Below are positions 1-12,165 of a stretch of 64,000 bases of DNA, piece after piece. The stretch comes from Antedon mediterranea (taxonomy: Eukaryota; Echinodermata; Crinoidea; Comatulida; Antedonidae), in contig NC_092673.1 in the NCBI RefSeq assembly GCF_964355755.1, positions 12,593,001 through 12,657,000 of the forward strand, written 5' to 3'. Position numbers and translations under genes: made by a program. Under the pieces are notes generated by a model. It saw only the letters and a program-made list of their open reading frames with translations, did not search any database and was not told the DNA's origin. The number at the start of each line of letters is the position of its first letter. Positions within the stretch are counted from its first letter, which is position 1.

Positions 1-124
1 TTGGCAAAAAGAATTTTTGCCAAGTAACAAACACACAAACAAAGTAAATGCTATACTTGGCAAAATTCTTTTTTGTCAAGTAACAAACACATGCGATCGA
101 TTCCATACCTCCTTGGCGGAGGTA
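1..124. repeat. Dispersed repeat with hairpins and a CCTCC...GGAGG palindrome
   Basis: Bases 1-23 are a perfect inverted repeat with 10-bp arms (TTGGCAAAAA / TTTTTGCCAA) around GAA. A diverged copy of the same hairpin starts at 57, so the segment is an internal duplication with a 56-bp offset; both hairpins are followed by AAGTAACAAACAC. The segment ends in the palindrome CCTCCTTGGCGGAGG at about 109-123. A second copy of this arrangement lies at 2620-2713. The family is not identified. Confidence 0.6.
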
Positions 125-785
125 AACTACTTATACAATATTATTACGCCAATGCAGGACGCTTGTTTTTCAGTCAGTAAACAGTTTTGTAGCTTTGGTC
201 AAGTTGAATTTAAACAATAAACAGGAGCCTAAGGCATCAAGTTTCGTAACAATGTCAGATATTGGATGGATAAAAAAAAACTTCATCCCCTTGTGGCCAT
301 GAATATTGGTTGCTACTGCTTTTAACCTTGGTCATATAAGATAAACTATAAGTATATTCATCATCATGTATAGCTTCAACCTGTAATTTAAAAAAAAAAT
401 TATTACTGATATTAAGTTAGTTTAATAGTTGATGTGGTTAAATAATAAAAAAATAATTACTCCCTTCAGTTTCATTAATGTCTGCTATAATAAGGTAAAC
501 AAAATATAATTTAAGGTTTTGTCTTGATTATTCATTAATAATGTTACCGCTTATCACACATCTATAAAACCAAAATGAAAGTAAATAAAATGGTAAGGTT
601 CACTTATATCACACACTTATAAAAACAAAATGAAAATAAAGTTGTATACAATTAAATAAAAAGGTAAGGTTCACTTATATCACACACTTATAAAAGTAGA
701 AAGCCACTCCAAGAGTGCATACCTCCGCCTACTGTAAAAGTTTCCTACATAAGATTTCCCCGAGAAAAAAAAAAAAAAAAATATA
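125..785. repeat. AT-rich stretch with a ~70-bp degenerate tandem unit and an inverted repeat end
   Basis: No coding signal. From about 545 to 695 a unit containing CACACACTTATAAAA and AAAATGAAARTAAA is repeated two to three times; a related unit occurs at 2710-2820. Bases 695-737 are the reverse complement, with a few changes, of 42478-42519 (the motif containing GGCGGAGGTATGCACTC). A 17-base A run and a short TA run at about 766-790 mark the 5' truncation point of the Penelope-like fragment that follows. Confidence 0.5.
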
Positions 786-1407
786 TATACCACCCTAGGT
801 TGCCTCCATTACGGGCTATTATTGAGAAACATATGCCCATTCTACAGTCCACAGAACGTCTCAGGACTGTTTTTCCGGAACCACCCATTATTGCATTTCG
901 TAGACCTCCCAACCTTCGTGATATATTAGTCAGATCCAAATTTAAGAGTGAAATTAACTCTCATGAAGCCAAAATTTGGGCAGTCACCTTTGCGGCAAAT
1001 CTTGCAAAACTTGTTCATTGGTTGATTCTACTGACAAATTTGAGAGTAACCAAACTGGCCGCATTTTTCGGATAAGACAATCAATTAATTGTCTAACCAA
1101 AAACGTCATTTATCTCATATACTGTAATATTTGTGGCAAACAGTACGTCGGAGAAACAAAAAACACTCTCCGTATGAGAATGACACAACATAGATCAGCT
1201 ATCAAAACATTAAAGCTTGATCAACCTGTAGCCGAACATTTTAATTCAGCTGGTCACTCGATTGCAAATTTCAGAGTTATTGCAATAGACCACGATGTCA
1301 AATGGAGCGACAAAACTCGCAAAGACAAAGAAAACCACTGGGAATTACTACTTAAAACCACAAAACCTTTCGGACTTAACATTAGGAACATACTCCCAGA
1401 TCGGTAA
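786..1407 (+). pseudogene. Penelope-like element, C-terminal linker and GIY-YIG endonuclease (5'-truncated, frameshifted)
   Basis: The first part (786-975) reads LPPLRAIIEKHMPILQS and then FRRPPNLRDILVRSKF, the usual linker after the reverse transcriptase of Penelope-like elements. A frameshift near 970 moves the reading into a second frame with CGKSCKTC and a GIY-YIG nuclease: VIYLIYCN, then KQYVGETKNTLRMRMTQH, then the distal KENHWELLL, which carries the expected Glu. In the family this domain nicks target DNA for retrotransposition. The ORF stops at 1407. No reverse transcriptase is present upstream, where an A run and TA repeats mark a 5' truncation. The frameshift and the missing RT make this a dead copy. 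Confidence 0.85.
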
Positions 1408-1619
1408 AATTATTCCATTGACTACCAAAATTTAAGTTTCAATATTAACCACCATTTAAGCTGTTTTTTAGTCTCATTCCAAAATTGTTTATATCTCTAC
1501 CAAGCTACCTTCTTTGTTTTCTACTCTTATTCAGACTCCACCCTGGCTCCCTTTGTCATATTTCTTTTATTCCTGTCCACCCAGGCAGCACTTGCCAGCT
1601 TTATACTATGATGTTATCC

Positions 1620-1812
1620 AAATTCCTTCACTTGCACTGATGAAGGGCTAGTGTTGCCCGAAAGCTCTGCTAACTTTTCTGGCTGTTTACTTTATCGTTT
1701 TGATTTAGCTTTTCGCTTTTTATTTTTGTATCTCCATTGAGATCCAGCCACTGATACCCACAGCATTGTCATTTTTTTCAGTAATTTGCCTTTGGATTTA
1801 TATATATATATA
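1620..1812 (+). mobile_element. Penelope-like 3' region with hammerhead-like core
   Basis: This lies 230 bp downstream of the GIY-YIG stop codon on the same strand. Bases 1637-1672 read CTGATGA, a 4-bp stem II (GGGC/GCCC) with a 7-nt loop, GAAA, then a 3-bp stem III (AGC/GCT) with loop TCT. This is the layout of a type I hammerhead ribozyme, which Penelope-like elements are known to carry. An extra A before stem II and poor stem I pairing argue that this copy is degraded. The tail from 1686 is repeated at 42324-42447. Confidence 0.5.
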
Positions 1813-1975
1813 TATTTATATAGATGCGTTGAGGCAGCGAAAGTGCTCAATTGAAATCAAGAGCGAGTATATATTTATGAATTAGATAGAACACGGGCGT
1901 CTATTACACGGTGTTTCACGTTAAACGATCTTCAGATAGACTGAACAATACCGTATCTCGAGGTGTTATAAGGCT

Positions 1976-2280
1976 TTAGTCAGGTGGTATGTAAATTTTC
2001 TTGTTATGACGACATTTTGAAATCAGTTCAGACCTTTTTAACAAATTTGTTTTGTTTGCATTTAGAATACATAGCTTTTCATCTAAACAAAGACTACAAC
2101 GCCCATAAGCGGCGTTCTTAGTGGAGGAATATTTAATTACTTTCCATTTAATTGTAAACATTACGTCATTACTTTTCAAAGACCATACGTACTTTGAGAG
2201 CTCGGATTCTTTACTGTACGTTTCTTTTTTGAAAGATTTCTTGTGATTGTTAAACCTAGTTTTAAACTGCCCACCCATAT
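1976..2280 (-). pseudogene. Second Penelope-like fragment, GIY-YIG C-terminal part
   Basis: The reverse strand encodes about 100 residues. They begin FKTRFNNHKKSF, continue with ELSKYVWSLKSND, and end with GRCSLCLDEKLCI and LLKRSELISKCRH. This is the usual C-terminal half of GIY-YIG proteins from Penelope-like elements, with the CxLCxxEK and KRSELISKCRH signatures. It is a different subfamily from the copy at 786-1407 and faces the other way. The catalytic GIY/YIG start is missing: the homology stops abruptly at a TA microsatellite near 2280. I see no partner RT on the other side. Confidence 0.8.
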
Positions 2281-2290
2281 ATATATATAT

Positions 2291-2322
2291 ATTTGAAACG
2301 ATAAAGCTTTATCGTTTCAAAT
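2291..2322. repeat. Perfect 32-bp palindrome
   Basis: The sequence is a perfect palindrome centred on AAGCTT, with half-site ATTTGAAACGATAAAG. A single half-site, TTTGAAACGATAAA, recurs at about 41955-41968 beside a copy of the neighbouring 48-bp repeat. The palindrome therefore looks like two copies of the same element end joined head to head. Confidence 0.8.
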
Positions 2323-2337
2323 TAATTAATTAAATTT

Positions 2338-2392
2338 CAGTATATCACCGGGCGGTTTAGAATTAATGTTCTTTGCCTACTGTGTTTATATA
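2338..2392 (-). repeat. 48-bp dispersed repeat, copy 1
   Basis: Read on the minus strand it contains ACAGTAGGCAAAGAACATTA followed by ATTCTAAACCGCCCGGTGATATA. Two further copies lie on the plus strand at 41893-41944 and 42249-42298. All three border TA microsatellites. Confidence 0.85.
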
Positions 2393-2619
2393 TATATATA
2401 TATATAAACTCAACAGGCATAGAAATAGAAACAGCAACGCGAAAATCAAACGAGTAAATTTGAAAAGAAATAGGGTTTTTAAACTACTCGCATAAAAAAA
2501 CTTGCACATTAAATCAAATTATGTTTTAAAATCACAAATTATAACTTTTGCCTCTTGTACAAAAATGATGTTTTTTGGACAAGTAGTTGTCGAGAAAATG
2601 CAATTTCAGTTCGTGCTAA

Positions 2620-2820
2620 CACACAAACATACATACATACAAAGTAAATACTATACTTAAGTAACAAACAAACACACGCTACCGATTACATATACCTCCT
2701 TGGCGGAGGTAAAAAATAAAAGTAAAATTGTATAAAATTAAATGGAAAAAAAATGTTTACTTATATTTACACACTTACAAAAACAAAATGAAAGTAAAAT
2801 TGTATAAAATAAAAAATAAA
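2620..2820. repeat. Second copy of the left-end dispersed repeat
   Basis: It repeats the order seen at 30-124: ACAAAGTAAATRCTATACTT, AAGTAACAAAC, then CCTCCTTGGCGGAGG near 2696-2710. It continues into the AAAACAAAATGAAAGTAAA unit also seen at 545-695. No coding content. Confidence 0.6.
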
Positions 2821-3340
2821 ACTCTTTGGTTATTATATCAAAATCCATCAAGGTCCATCATCAATTTGGTAGGTATATCACAAACATTAATTCACCTGAA
2901 ATAGCACCTGCGGCTTCGCCATTTCGATATTTCGATTTAGTGTTTGTGTCATCCAAGCCTCTACATAAGCTGTGTTGGCACACTGTCACTGCCAGCCACA
3001 CAGGACAAACAAAAACAGCTTAGTGTTCTGGTGTTGAATGTTATTAACACTAAATATACTAGTTTGAACACTAAGGAAAGAAGTTTTTATTTGTGTCTGT
3101 TGTCGTCCTCTCTCTACATCTACGAAGAAAATTAATAAATTTTTCTGCACAACTGTCTTTGACCAAAACAGTATTCAAAGAGGTCTCTAGCAAGCATTAG
3201 CAATAACAGCGGAGCCACTTTTTTACTGCTGTTAATGCATGGCTCTTAATTAAAGCGGATTCACCATCTGATGGTCCCTTTCCATGACGTGACCCAAATT
3301 AATTATGGTGGATGACGTAACCAAATTCTTCTTTTAAATT
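2821..3340. other. No recognisable feature
   Basis: Short open frames only, none with a recognisable motif. Confidence 0.5.
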
Positions 3341-3480
3341 ATTATTATTATTATTATTATTATTCTTTATTTCATATAAAACATCAAAAACATTAGACAC
3401 CACCATGCCACAAGTTACCACTAGTGGCCAAAGGCCAGATTGTGGGTAACTTTTACATGCATGTACCTAGACCAATAAAA
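3340..3480 (-). mobile_element. Possible non-LTR retrotransposon 3' end with ATT tail
   Basis: An (ATT)n microsatellite at 3340-3366 is followed by CTTTATTTCATATAAAACATC. On the minus strand this reads as a polyadenylation-like AATAAA context ending in (AAT)n, as in CR1/L2-type 3' ends. No coding part of a LINE follows within 300 bp, so only a short 3' stub is supported. Confidence 0.35.
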
Positions 3481-3649
3481 ATATACAAAATTGAAACATA
3501 CAAAATAAGAAATTATACAAAAATGAGTGAAAATCAGGCGTTAAGCAGGCGGATAAAATAAGGGATTGGGCTGTTACTGAAACGGGCGGTTCTGGATGGT
3601 AATTGTGAAATGTTATTACTATTACGGAGCAACCTCCCATGACTTTCAA

Positions 3650-5482
3650 ACCGTGTCACCGGTAAAAGATCAGCAGAATGAACAGTCTGAGATATTCCCT
3701 TGGCAAATTTGAGACTGTGAGTAAAGAAGCGAAGTCAGCTATGGGCCCTTTTGACTTGTATTGTGCCACATATCCGTCGGAAAACCGAACCATTGTGGAA
3801 ACTGTGAGGTTTCGCTTCTGATTAAGAATGCACAGCCAATAACTGCATATATGCATGTACAGCATCATGATCATGTTTGTTGTCATATACCACTGACTTC
3901 ATAACTTGCTCAGCGCACCTCTCACATTTATAGTAGTTAACAACTGGGTGAATGGTCACTTGGTTGCGAGTCCAATAAGCAGATTGAGCCTCATCGTGGA
4001 AGAAACATGTGTAATTTTCTGCAAAATCCCACACGTTAAAAAAACCCAGCCGTCTGATAGATTTTGCTTAATGTGGGTAAACTCCTTTGCTTGCCACAAC
4101 CAGTTGAATACATGCAATGCATGAGGCATCAATTGGGCTTTGAGTTCATTGATGATCTCTTGTATGGTACCTTCTTTTATTATGAGGTACCTCTTCATGT
4201 TGGTACCATTGGCTTGTTTTACCAGATCCCACTTTTGCCATAATATGAGTTGAATAGCTTTTGATGAGGTACTCCTGCAAATTGAGTATCCAATTTATTT
4301 ACTCCACAGTCCTTGCATGTACGCTATTTGGTGGAACAAAAACCCTTCTTCTTTAGGGCATAATGTCAAATCTAACGTTGATCGCACATCTTTTAACTTT
4401 ACTGCAAGTTGCCTGTCTACTGCCACGACCATTAAGCAAAAGATTTCACATTTCTCACAGACAGCCCCGGTAATTTACCTTTCTGATAGAACGAACGTTT
4501 GATGGCTTCAAGTTAAAGAATGTGGAGCGGCCGATCTTGATGTTGCTATTCTGAGATTTGAATTTGTTATGCAGTTTCTTTATTGGTTGATTAAGAAACA
4601 TTTGAGCCTCACCTGTTTTTTTTTTTTTTAATAATTTCTTATTAGGAATTGTTTGTGCATTTTCTTTAAAAAACTGCTGAACAGCTACAACAGTTTCAGT
4701 TGACAGTGTTGGTCTACCTCTTTTTTCATAATTTTTCTTACTTATTCGTTTTCTGTTAATTCGTAAGCAGACGTTTGGCCTTAAGTTGGTGTAATAAAAC
4801 TGTTTTAGATCCAGATTTTAGATGGTCGGTTCTGTCTCAAGTTCCCGTTGTTTTTTGTTTACTTTTAAGCCCCTACGTTCAAGGACTGCCGACTTCCCAT
4901 GTCTTCTACCAATTCTGCATAATGGTCAGGATTGGCTGGAAAGGAACTTCTAATTCTTGAAAATCTTTTTCGTCTTGCCGATTCTGAAGATTGATGTGGT
5001 TGTGAAGTGCTGGTAGTTGAATCTATGTGCTTTTCTTCATTCTCTTCTTGTGATTTAATTATATTTGATTTATTAGCCATTTTGTTCAATTTATAGGTCT
5101 CCCTTCTTTTGGCATTATATTAACTTTTTTCTTTTGATAATCTTTCCCTTTGTCTTCGCTTTTTCTCTCTTGCTTTCTCTCTAATTATCTCTTTCTTTTC
5201 CTGTTCACTTCTCGTCATTCTTCTTCCATGTAAAGCTTGGTTGGCCTGTTTCTTCGCCTTTACATTTTCTCTGTATAGCTTTTGACGGATCGCAGCAAGC
5301 TTGTTGCTCTTCACTCTGTAAATTTGGCTTCTCAAAATATCAGATTTCCTGGTGTAATCATAACTTATCAGATCTTTTAGTTTTAGCTTCTCTCTGCGAC
5401 TCAAATGGTTCTCTTGAATTACTGCTGGAGTTTCGACAATGCGCATACTTCTAATTTGTAAGTTGAATTTTAGCGGAGACAT
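3650..5482 (-). pseudogene. DDE-like transposon protein, frameshifted (family member A)
   Basis: Read from 5482 downwards, the minus strand gives fragments in the order of one transposon-borne protein family common in aquatic animals. First is a basic, Lys/Arg-rich coiled region (REKAREKKRRQRERLS, about 5130-5480). Next is a Ser-rich segment (4865-5089), then the motif NIKIGRSTFFNLKPSNV near 4500-4560. Then come PHALHVFNWLWQAKEF (about 4090-4140), FAENYTCFFHDEAQSAYW (about 3970-4030), and finally VRFSDGYVAQYKSKGP (about 3735-3790). The Asp of the first and last of these three resemble catalytic DDE acids. At least three frame changes are needed, so it is dead. Assignment to this superfamily is from memory of motif order; I cannot name a formal transposon class. 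No start context or terminal inverted repeats were identified. Confidence 0.65.
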
Positions 5483-7787
5483 TACTAATGAATTGATGAT
5501 GAAATAAAATGATCAATTTTAAAATATATTTACCTGAAAATGATTGACTTTTGAGAACCAGAACGCTGCAAAAACAAAATTATATTGATAAATGTACACT
5601 CATTAATCTTAATTTTCCATTAGTATTTATAATATTTAAAAATGCAATACAGCCAGTGTTGGCTGTTCCATTGATTTTTGGACTTAAAGCTATGATTTTG
5701 TATAATATGAAGTACGATCTAATCAGGGAGTTGTACAACTCTCTGATCTAATAACATAACAATAACATTATTAAATTCACTCACAGTACAGCCAGTGTAG
5801 TTTGAATTCTGTAAATTCGACTGTTTTATTTTTGGAGGGGACAGAAATAGATTTGGACTTTACTAAATATTATTTAAAATTTAATTACATATAATAACAA
5901 ATTTATAGACCTGTATATTGTTTTTAATATAACATACTATATAGACATAATAATTAAGTTATTAAAATCATTCACAAAATACTTTTAAGGTCATGTTCTT
6001 CCTATACAAAAATGGACTATTCCATTATTGGAAACAAACTACAGTATCAAATTCGCGTCCCTGACTATGTTGGTAAATCAAGTTCTGAAATTAAAAACAT
6101 TTTCGTTCAATAAGACAATCATGTTAATTTCTACGATAAAACAGCAATACTCTGAAGTACTAGAATCTAGTACTAGACAAATTATGGTTGTAAAAGTTCT
6201 TAAAATCATTTAAAATTGAACAAATAACGATGATTCTTTGATTTAGGTAACATTTAGGATGTGACTTTGTTTGTTACGAAAGTATTATATGTTTAAAAAA
6301 ACAAAAAACAGAGACAATGACTTGGCATATAACTTATACACAGATTAAAAATGAATTAAATTTGTTTTTATATTTCGTCTGTAATGTTGATATATTGCAA
6401 ATGTTACCAATGCCTTTATTTGTCACAACTTTTATTCCAAAAATATGGGGACACAATATATTAAACAAATGGTAATTATTGTCTTATCTGATAATTTAGG
6501 TACTAAACATGGTAGAATATGGATATGTAAATATTTCTTATGTAGGCATAAACATACATTAACATTTATTGTATGTGAAAAATCATAGTAGACCCATATT
6601 TTACAGAATGACATATATACATTGCAAAATTCATCCATCCGCAACATTTTAATAGTAGTTTTATGGTGTTTATTTCAGTTAAAAGTATTGATACCACAAT
6701 TTTAATTTTTTTAAACTGTATGCAATACATCATAAACAAATATTTTGAAACTTTTGGTGAAAATATCATATTCCAAAATATTGTAACGTTTTTCTGTCTC
6801 TACTGCGTACTACGACGTACATGCGTTTCTCGGGTCCCTTTTCTAGCTCGGTAGCAATCTCGTTCGTTAGGCCTAAAGCCTGGCTAGACTTTATAAAGTT
6901 AAAGACAAGATGCTCGGCTTATCGGAAGGAGTATGCTCCTTCTAATAAACAGACCAGGCTAGGCTAGACCATCGGAAAAGTCCCACAACCCAGTCTATTC
7001 TACTGAGAGATGGGAAGTTTAATCTCGCTAGGCTAGTCTATCATCGTGTTCTCAGGCTTCTCTCCCTCAGTTGCTCGCTGTAGGCCTACTGTACACCCGT
7101 ACGTACACTAAATTCAATAATTATTGTTAGGTAAAGAGGGTTTATGTTTATGACAGGTAGCGTCAGGTTTGGCGACTGTGATATCCCATCGGCTTCACGT
7201 ACAATGTAAATAGATAAATGATAAAAGTACAAGTAGTTTAAATTCTCATGAGCTGTATGGCCTTTTATACTGATTATAAATAGAAGATATGACACAATTA
7301 CAAATACAAATTATGGGATGGATGGTACAAGAACTTCCCGTACGTCCCTCTCGCTTGGAATCAAAACGAAGAGTGCCAGAGACCTAGTAGGTCCCTGTAT
7401 AAGTTGTTTACCACAATTTAGCGCGTAGTTAAATTACACGCACAGAAAAAGAACCAATCAGAAATTAGTCTTATTTGGCCTGCTACATTATAGCAATAGG
7501 TAGAAAATAAATGATTTGGACTATACCAAATTCAGTTTATATTGATTATACTGAACATTATATTGATGAGATTTTTCGTAGGAACAGGACAGACATTTTT
7601 GTTAAGGACGGGACCATGCATCTTGTTAACATTTTCCCAGGAAATATATTGTAGTTAACTTTTTATTGTTCATAATCAAGTATTTTATTAAAATTGTTTA
7701 TTAATTTTATACTTTCATTTCAAAATTCATAATTGTTACTTCTTAGACATTCGTTTGGGGTTTTTTCCTCACTTGTGTTTACTTAAG
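5483..7787. other. AT-rich intergenic stretch, no gene recognised
   Basis: Only short frames without motifs. A richer patch at 6782-7090 holds several GGCTAG and AGGCCT motifs and a small perfect hairpin, GAAGGAG-TATG-CTCCTTC, near 6926-6943. Confidence 0.5.
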
Positions 7788-8753
7788 TACAGTTGACCTT
7801 CTCATTTACGTACCCCTTGGTCTGAGAGGCGTTCGTAAATGAAAAAGTTCGTAAATGAGAAGGTTCGGAAAAAAGCGCCCTCTATTAAATCAGTGGTAAA
7901 AACATGTCCAAACAAAATGCCCTATGTACAACTTACTGTGTATAGTACACTATAAAGAGAACAAACAGTATTAAAAATACAGTATAAAACAATTAGATTT
8001 AACATGTAAATTAACACCTTATATGCCAAAAAGATTGATATTTCTGCTTTTTGTTATGTTACACACATTCTCTGTACCAAAATTCCATCGTTTACTTTTT
8101 ATTGTGCATATTTGACACAAACTGTAATTTACGAACTTGTTCCTAAAGTAATAATATCAAATCCGTTCTGGACCGCAAATATTTACATTTTTAAGCTACT
8201 ATGTATGTGTGGTGTTTGTTGACAGCAAGTAAAATGGAATTTCCAGAAAAATGGCTACGCGACGACTGACAACAAAGTTTTAAAATGTTAATAAATAAGA
8301 GTATAAAGTGTTTTTTTATATCGTAACCACATGCACAAACCAAACTAAATTGATAGTATGGTCATCGTAGCTAGACTTTTTTGCAGTTCGCGATCAACCT
8401 TTGTTTTTTTCAAAAACACGTGCAGGGTGCTCTCCATGCATGCACTCCAGCAGTGGGGATGATGATCTCTAGCTTAGGCCTAGACTAAACGGCCTAGGCC
8501 TAGCCAAACGGCCTAGCTAACGGCCTAGGAATAGACAACTTTTAAACTAGAAATAAATCGTGGATCGTTTTTAATAAGCTTTGCTTTATTTATGAAATAA
8601 TTGTTTTGGGGTAGTTTAATAAATTAAGAAGATAATAAATTAGTAGGTACGTAAAAGTTTTATTAATATTACTGATGACGTCATCGTTCGAACGGCGTTC
8701 GTAAAATAGAAGGTTCGTGATTGAGAAGTGTGTAAATGAGAAGGTCGACTGTA
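7788..8753. mobile_element. 962-bp non-autonomous TIR element, TA target duplication (mariner/pogo-type)
   Basis: The left end reads CAGTTGACCTTCTCATTTAC (from 7790). The right end, reverse-complemented, reads CAGTCGACCTTCTCATTTAC (ending 8751). That is one mismatch in 20 bases. Both ends are flanked by TA (7788-7789 and 8752-8753). Inside each end the motif GTTCGTAAATGAGAAGGT or a variant recurs in subterminal positions. A TA duplication and CAGT-starting TIRs are typical of Tc1/mariner relatives, especially Tigger/pogo; that assignment is inference. There is no coding sequence inside, so it is a MITE-like derivative. Confidence 0.8.
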
Positions 8754-11700
8754 AATCTTAATTTTCAACTCCTAAGGATACTAAATTGGAATAGATTTTA
8801 ACAAGGTTTTTCACGCTGCTGCTCTAGCCCGCTACGTCCCATCAGAAGCTAAAGCAAGCAGCAGTTATAGTTCTAAGGATGACAGTTTTGCGAAAATGGA
8901 AACTCCACTATAATTTATTGATTCCATCTGCTACAGTAGACCCAAAAAAAAGTCTGGGAGAAGAGTCTATTAGGACATGTCATGCTAAAATTACAAATTC
9001 CAAAGCATTTCTGGTATATTCACTGTCAGATATTCATTGAATTATTATCGAAACAGTCCATTAAAGTTTGTGTTTGTAATAGGATACTTCACACTTGAAA
9101 TATATAGGGTGATGAAGTGACCCCCAGACTTGACCATAGCAATAAAATTAACTAAAGTGACAGAAATTGAGTATTCACTTCTGTAACAAAAAAATAATAT
9201 TTATTCACATATAAAAAGAGAAAAGAAACCCCAAAACCATTGTCTGACAGACAATTTAAATATTTGTTGCTTTAAATTACATTTTTTCCAGGTATAATAA
9301 CTATTATGTGACAATAAAATGATGACACATTCAAAAACATTTGAAATAAACAATATTTTTCAATAAGCGAGCAGCGTTTTTTGTAAGAAATATTTCTTGT
9401 TATAACTTGTATTTGTTATTAAAAAAACATTACTATCAAAATTTATTGAATGTTATGGATGGGATGTCATTATTTTAAGAATTAAATGTTAGAAATGTCC
9501 CGTCCCTAACATATAAATCATATTTATTAATACATTTTCTGGTAAAATTTTATAATTAACATTCAGTTCTAAAACAACTATGGGGCAACAAAATAATACA
9601 AAACAAATTTTAAAATCTCTTTTAAATAAGGAGATATATTACAACAGTAAACCTTCTAATAAAAGTAATCCATTTGCCGTCCCATCCGCAACGCATACAA
9701 TTTTCATAATAAACTTTTTTTGTACAGTTTATTTTCTTTTTTTGACTTTCATAATTAACATTGGTCATATATGTATACATTTATTCTACTTTGAATCTAG
9801 TATTCTTTTTTATTTCTAGTTGTATTCTAAAAAATGTCCCGTCCTATGCCCCAAAAATGAAGATAATAAAATCAGACTTTGAATAGGCCATTTTGTAGTT
9901 TTAACAATGTTTTTAAATCACTTCCGAAATCACAAAACCTCGAAATATATGCTTTCACTTTAATAAAATGACAAAATAAACAGTTAACTTCAACCAAAAA
10001 CCCATTGACTGGTGGCAGCCAATTAGCCTATTTTAACTCTAAATTACAGTTTATTTTTCCCCTCCAGTTTTTCGTCAAAGTGAATAACTATTAGGGAGTT
10101 TTCGCAATCTTACGAATACGATAACGAAAACGGATACGTCACACATTTCTGAAACTGTGACATTAAAATTGCATATTCATATTCAGAGGGACATTACATC
10201 TTCAGGGGGACATTACAAGAGGTAGAGCATTATTTTTTTTCAATGTTTTGATTTTGAATCTGTTGACGCGTTAATTTGATTTATTGCTGCATCATTAACA
10301 GCATATTTGACTGACCCCATCAGAATCCATCTTCATTTTTAAAAATTCCATGGTAGTACCTGCTCTGCTTTTTTTTGCATTTACCTCTCTGTTTAAGAAA
10401 AATGTATGCACAGGAATAATATTGTGCAATTCTTTTTTATGCACAATAAATTATCGAATAAATGTGAATGACAGATTTAATTATGGACCGCTCAGATTGG
10501 GAAAAATGGGCAACATGATGTCATTTACATTATGTAAACAGATAGAAATGTTTTGTATACGTACTGCTTACCATACAGTACAGAAAAAAAATACTGCAAC
10601 TTTACCTACGAAGTCTTCAAAGATAGAACGTAGGCTACGTAGGTTCCATTGTTTGGCTTCGTAACCTCAATAAACAACTTTCAATAAGATACGTTCTGAA
10701 CTTCGTAAGGAGTTCGTAACCTAAATAAACAACCCTATGATGTTCTTAGTGAAGTAAGAAGGTGTGAATGTGTTACATTTAACTGGCGGATTACCAAGTT
10801 GTAAATTACTAAAAAATAAATAATATTTTTTAATCGTAATCTTTTCCTTCATGCGTGTTTAAATACTCCCTGGCAAATACAAATATAAATTTCCCACGAT
10901 GTAAACGTAGAGACACGATCCAACACAGGTGAACCTCAAAGAACAGGCCAACTAATTAACATAATATAGCAAACGTCCAGTCCATCCAGAAACGATGCCG
11001 AGAAAAAACATTGTAAACAATTCATTCTAAATATAGTATCAGAACGTTCAATCGGTCGCTCAAAAACACTGCCGATAGAAGACCGTAATTAATACAGACC
11101 TAGTTTTTTTGTCACATGGCATGAAACGCGATACTCTCCGCATTACCGCATAGCAATCTTTCACATGTTTTTTTAAAAACTCAGTACGAGAGGGTGGCTG
11201 CCGTCTGACGACGATAATAAGATCGTGTACCTGGATTTTGTGTCACATGACATGAAACATAATACTCTCTCTAAAACTGTTCACATGTTTTTTCCCCTCA
11301 AAATTCTGGTCGGGCCTTTTTCTTTACACATGTCGTAATCATTTTAAAAGGCAATGTTAAATCTTAATATGGAATATATATTTATTTTGCATATATTTTG
11401 TTGGTGTCTTAGCCTAGATGTCATTTTTATAATTCGCTAACCCAAGGTAGGATTAAATAATTTATAGTGTAGGCCCCCAAAACTAGGCTAGCCTCGACTC
11501 TCTCTGCGCGCGTGAGCTGAGGTCCATGGACTTGATGTCGCCTCGTCGGCGGATTTCCGTCCAAATTAGGATAACCGATGCGTAGGGCGGCTACAAAATT
11601 TGACTAGCAAACAATACATTGTTTGTTTGCATTGTTCATGCTTCTAAAGGCGATGAAAATGGTGTTTACTAACCCTACGAACCGCCCTACAATCGACTTG

Positions 11701-12165
11701 TAGATAATTATCAGAACAATACATCGTAGGCACTTTGTAGGCTATGTTCAGAGAACAATGATCTACAATCTACCTACACGTAGGCTATGAAAGGTTACGC
11801 GTAGATACGAAGCAGTAATTTCTTTCTGTACTGTACTACTACTAATATTGCACTATGAGATCAAGTTTTAATTACATCATCTTGGTTCAACATGTTTGTC
11901 TTGTATTGCTTTACTTTTCAAAAAATAGATTAAATATGTCATCAAGCTCAAGTTACCTTGATTTAGTCTGAAATTTCTCTAATGAGCGCTTCCTTAGCTC
12001 TTCACCTTCAGCTCGTGCACAAGCTGCGGCTACATCTCCACTCTCTGATCTTATATTTAAGGCATCCCCTGACTTACCGCAAATTTTCTATAGCAGTTTC
12101 TATTTCTGATAATGCTGGTGGAGCGATACCAGACCCTCTTAACTCATTATTCAAATTTGCCTTCA
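8754..12165. other. Intergenic, degenerate repeats only
   Basis: No supported gene. Two diverged copies of a motif occur at about 11098-11180 and 11229-11300: ACCTRG, then TTTTGTCACATG, GCATGAAAC or ACATGAAAC, ATACTCTC, and TTCACATGTTTTTT. Several motifs of the form TACGTAGG or CGTAGGCTA cluster at 10600-10740 and 11560-11815. Confidence 0.45.
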
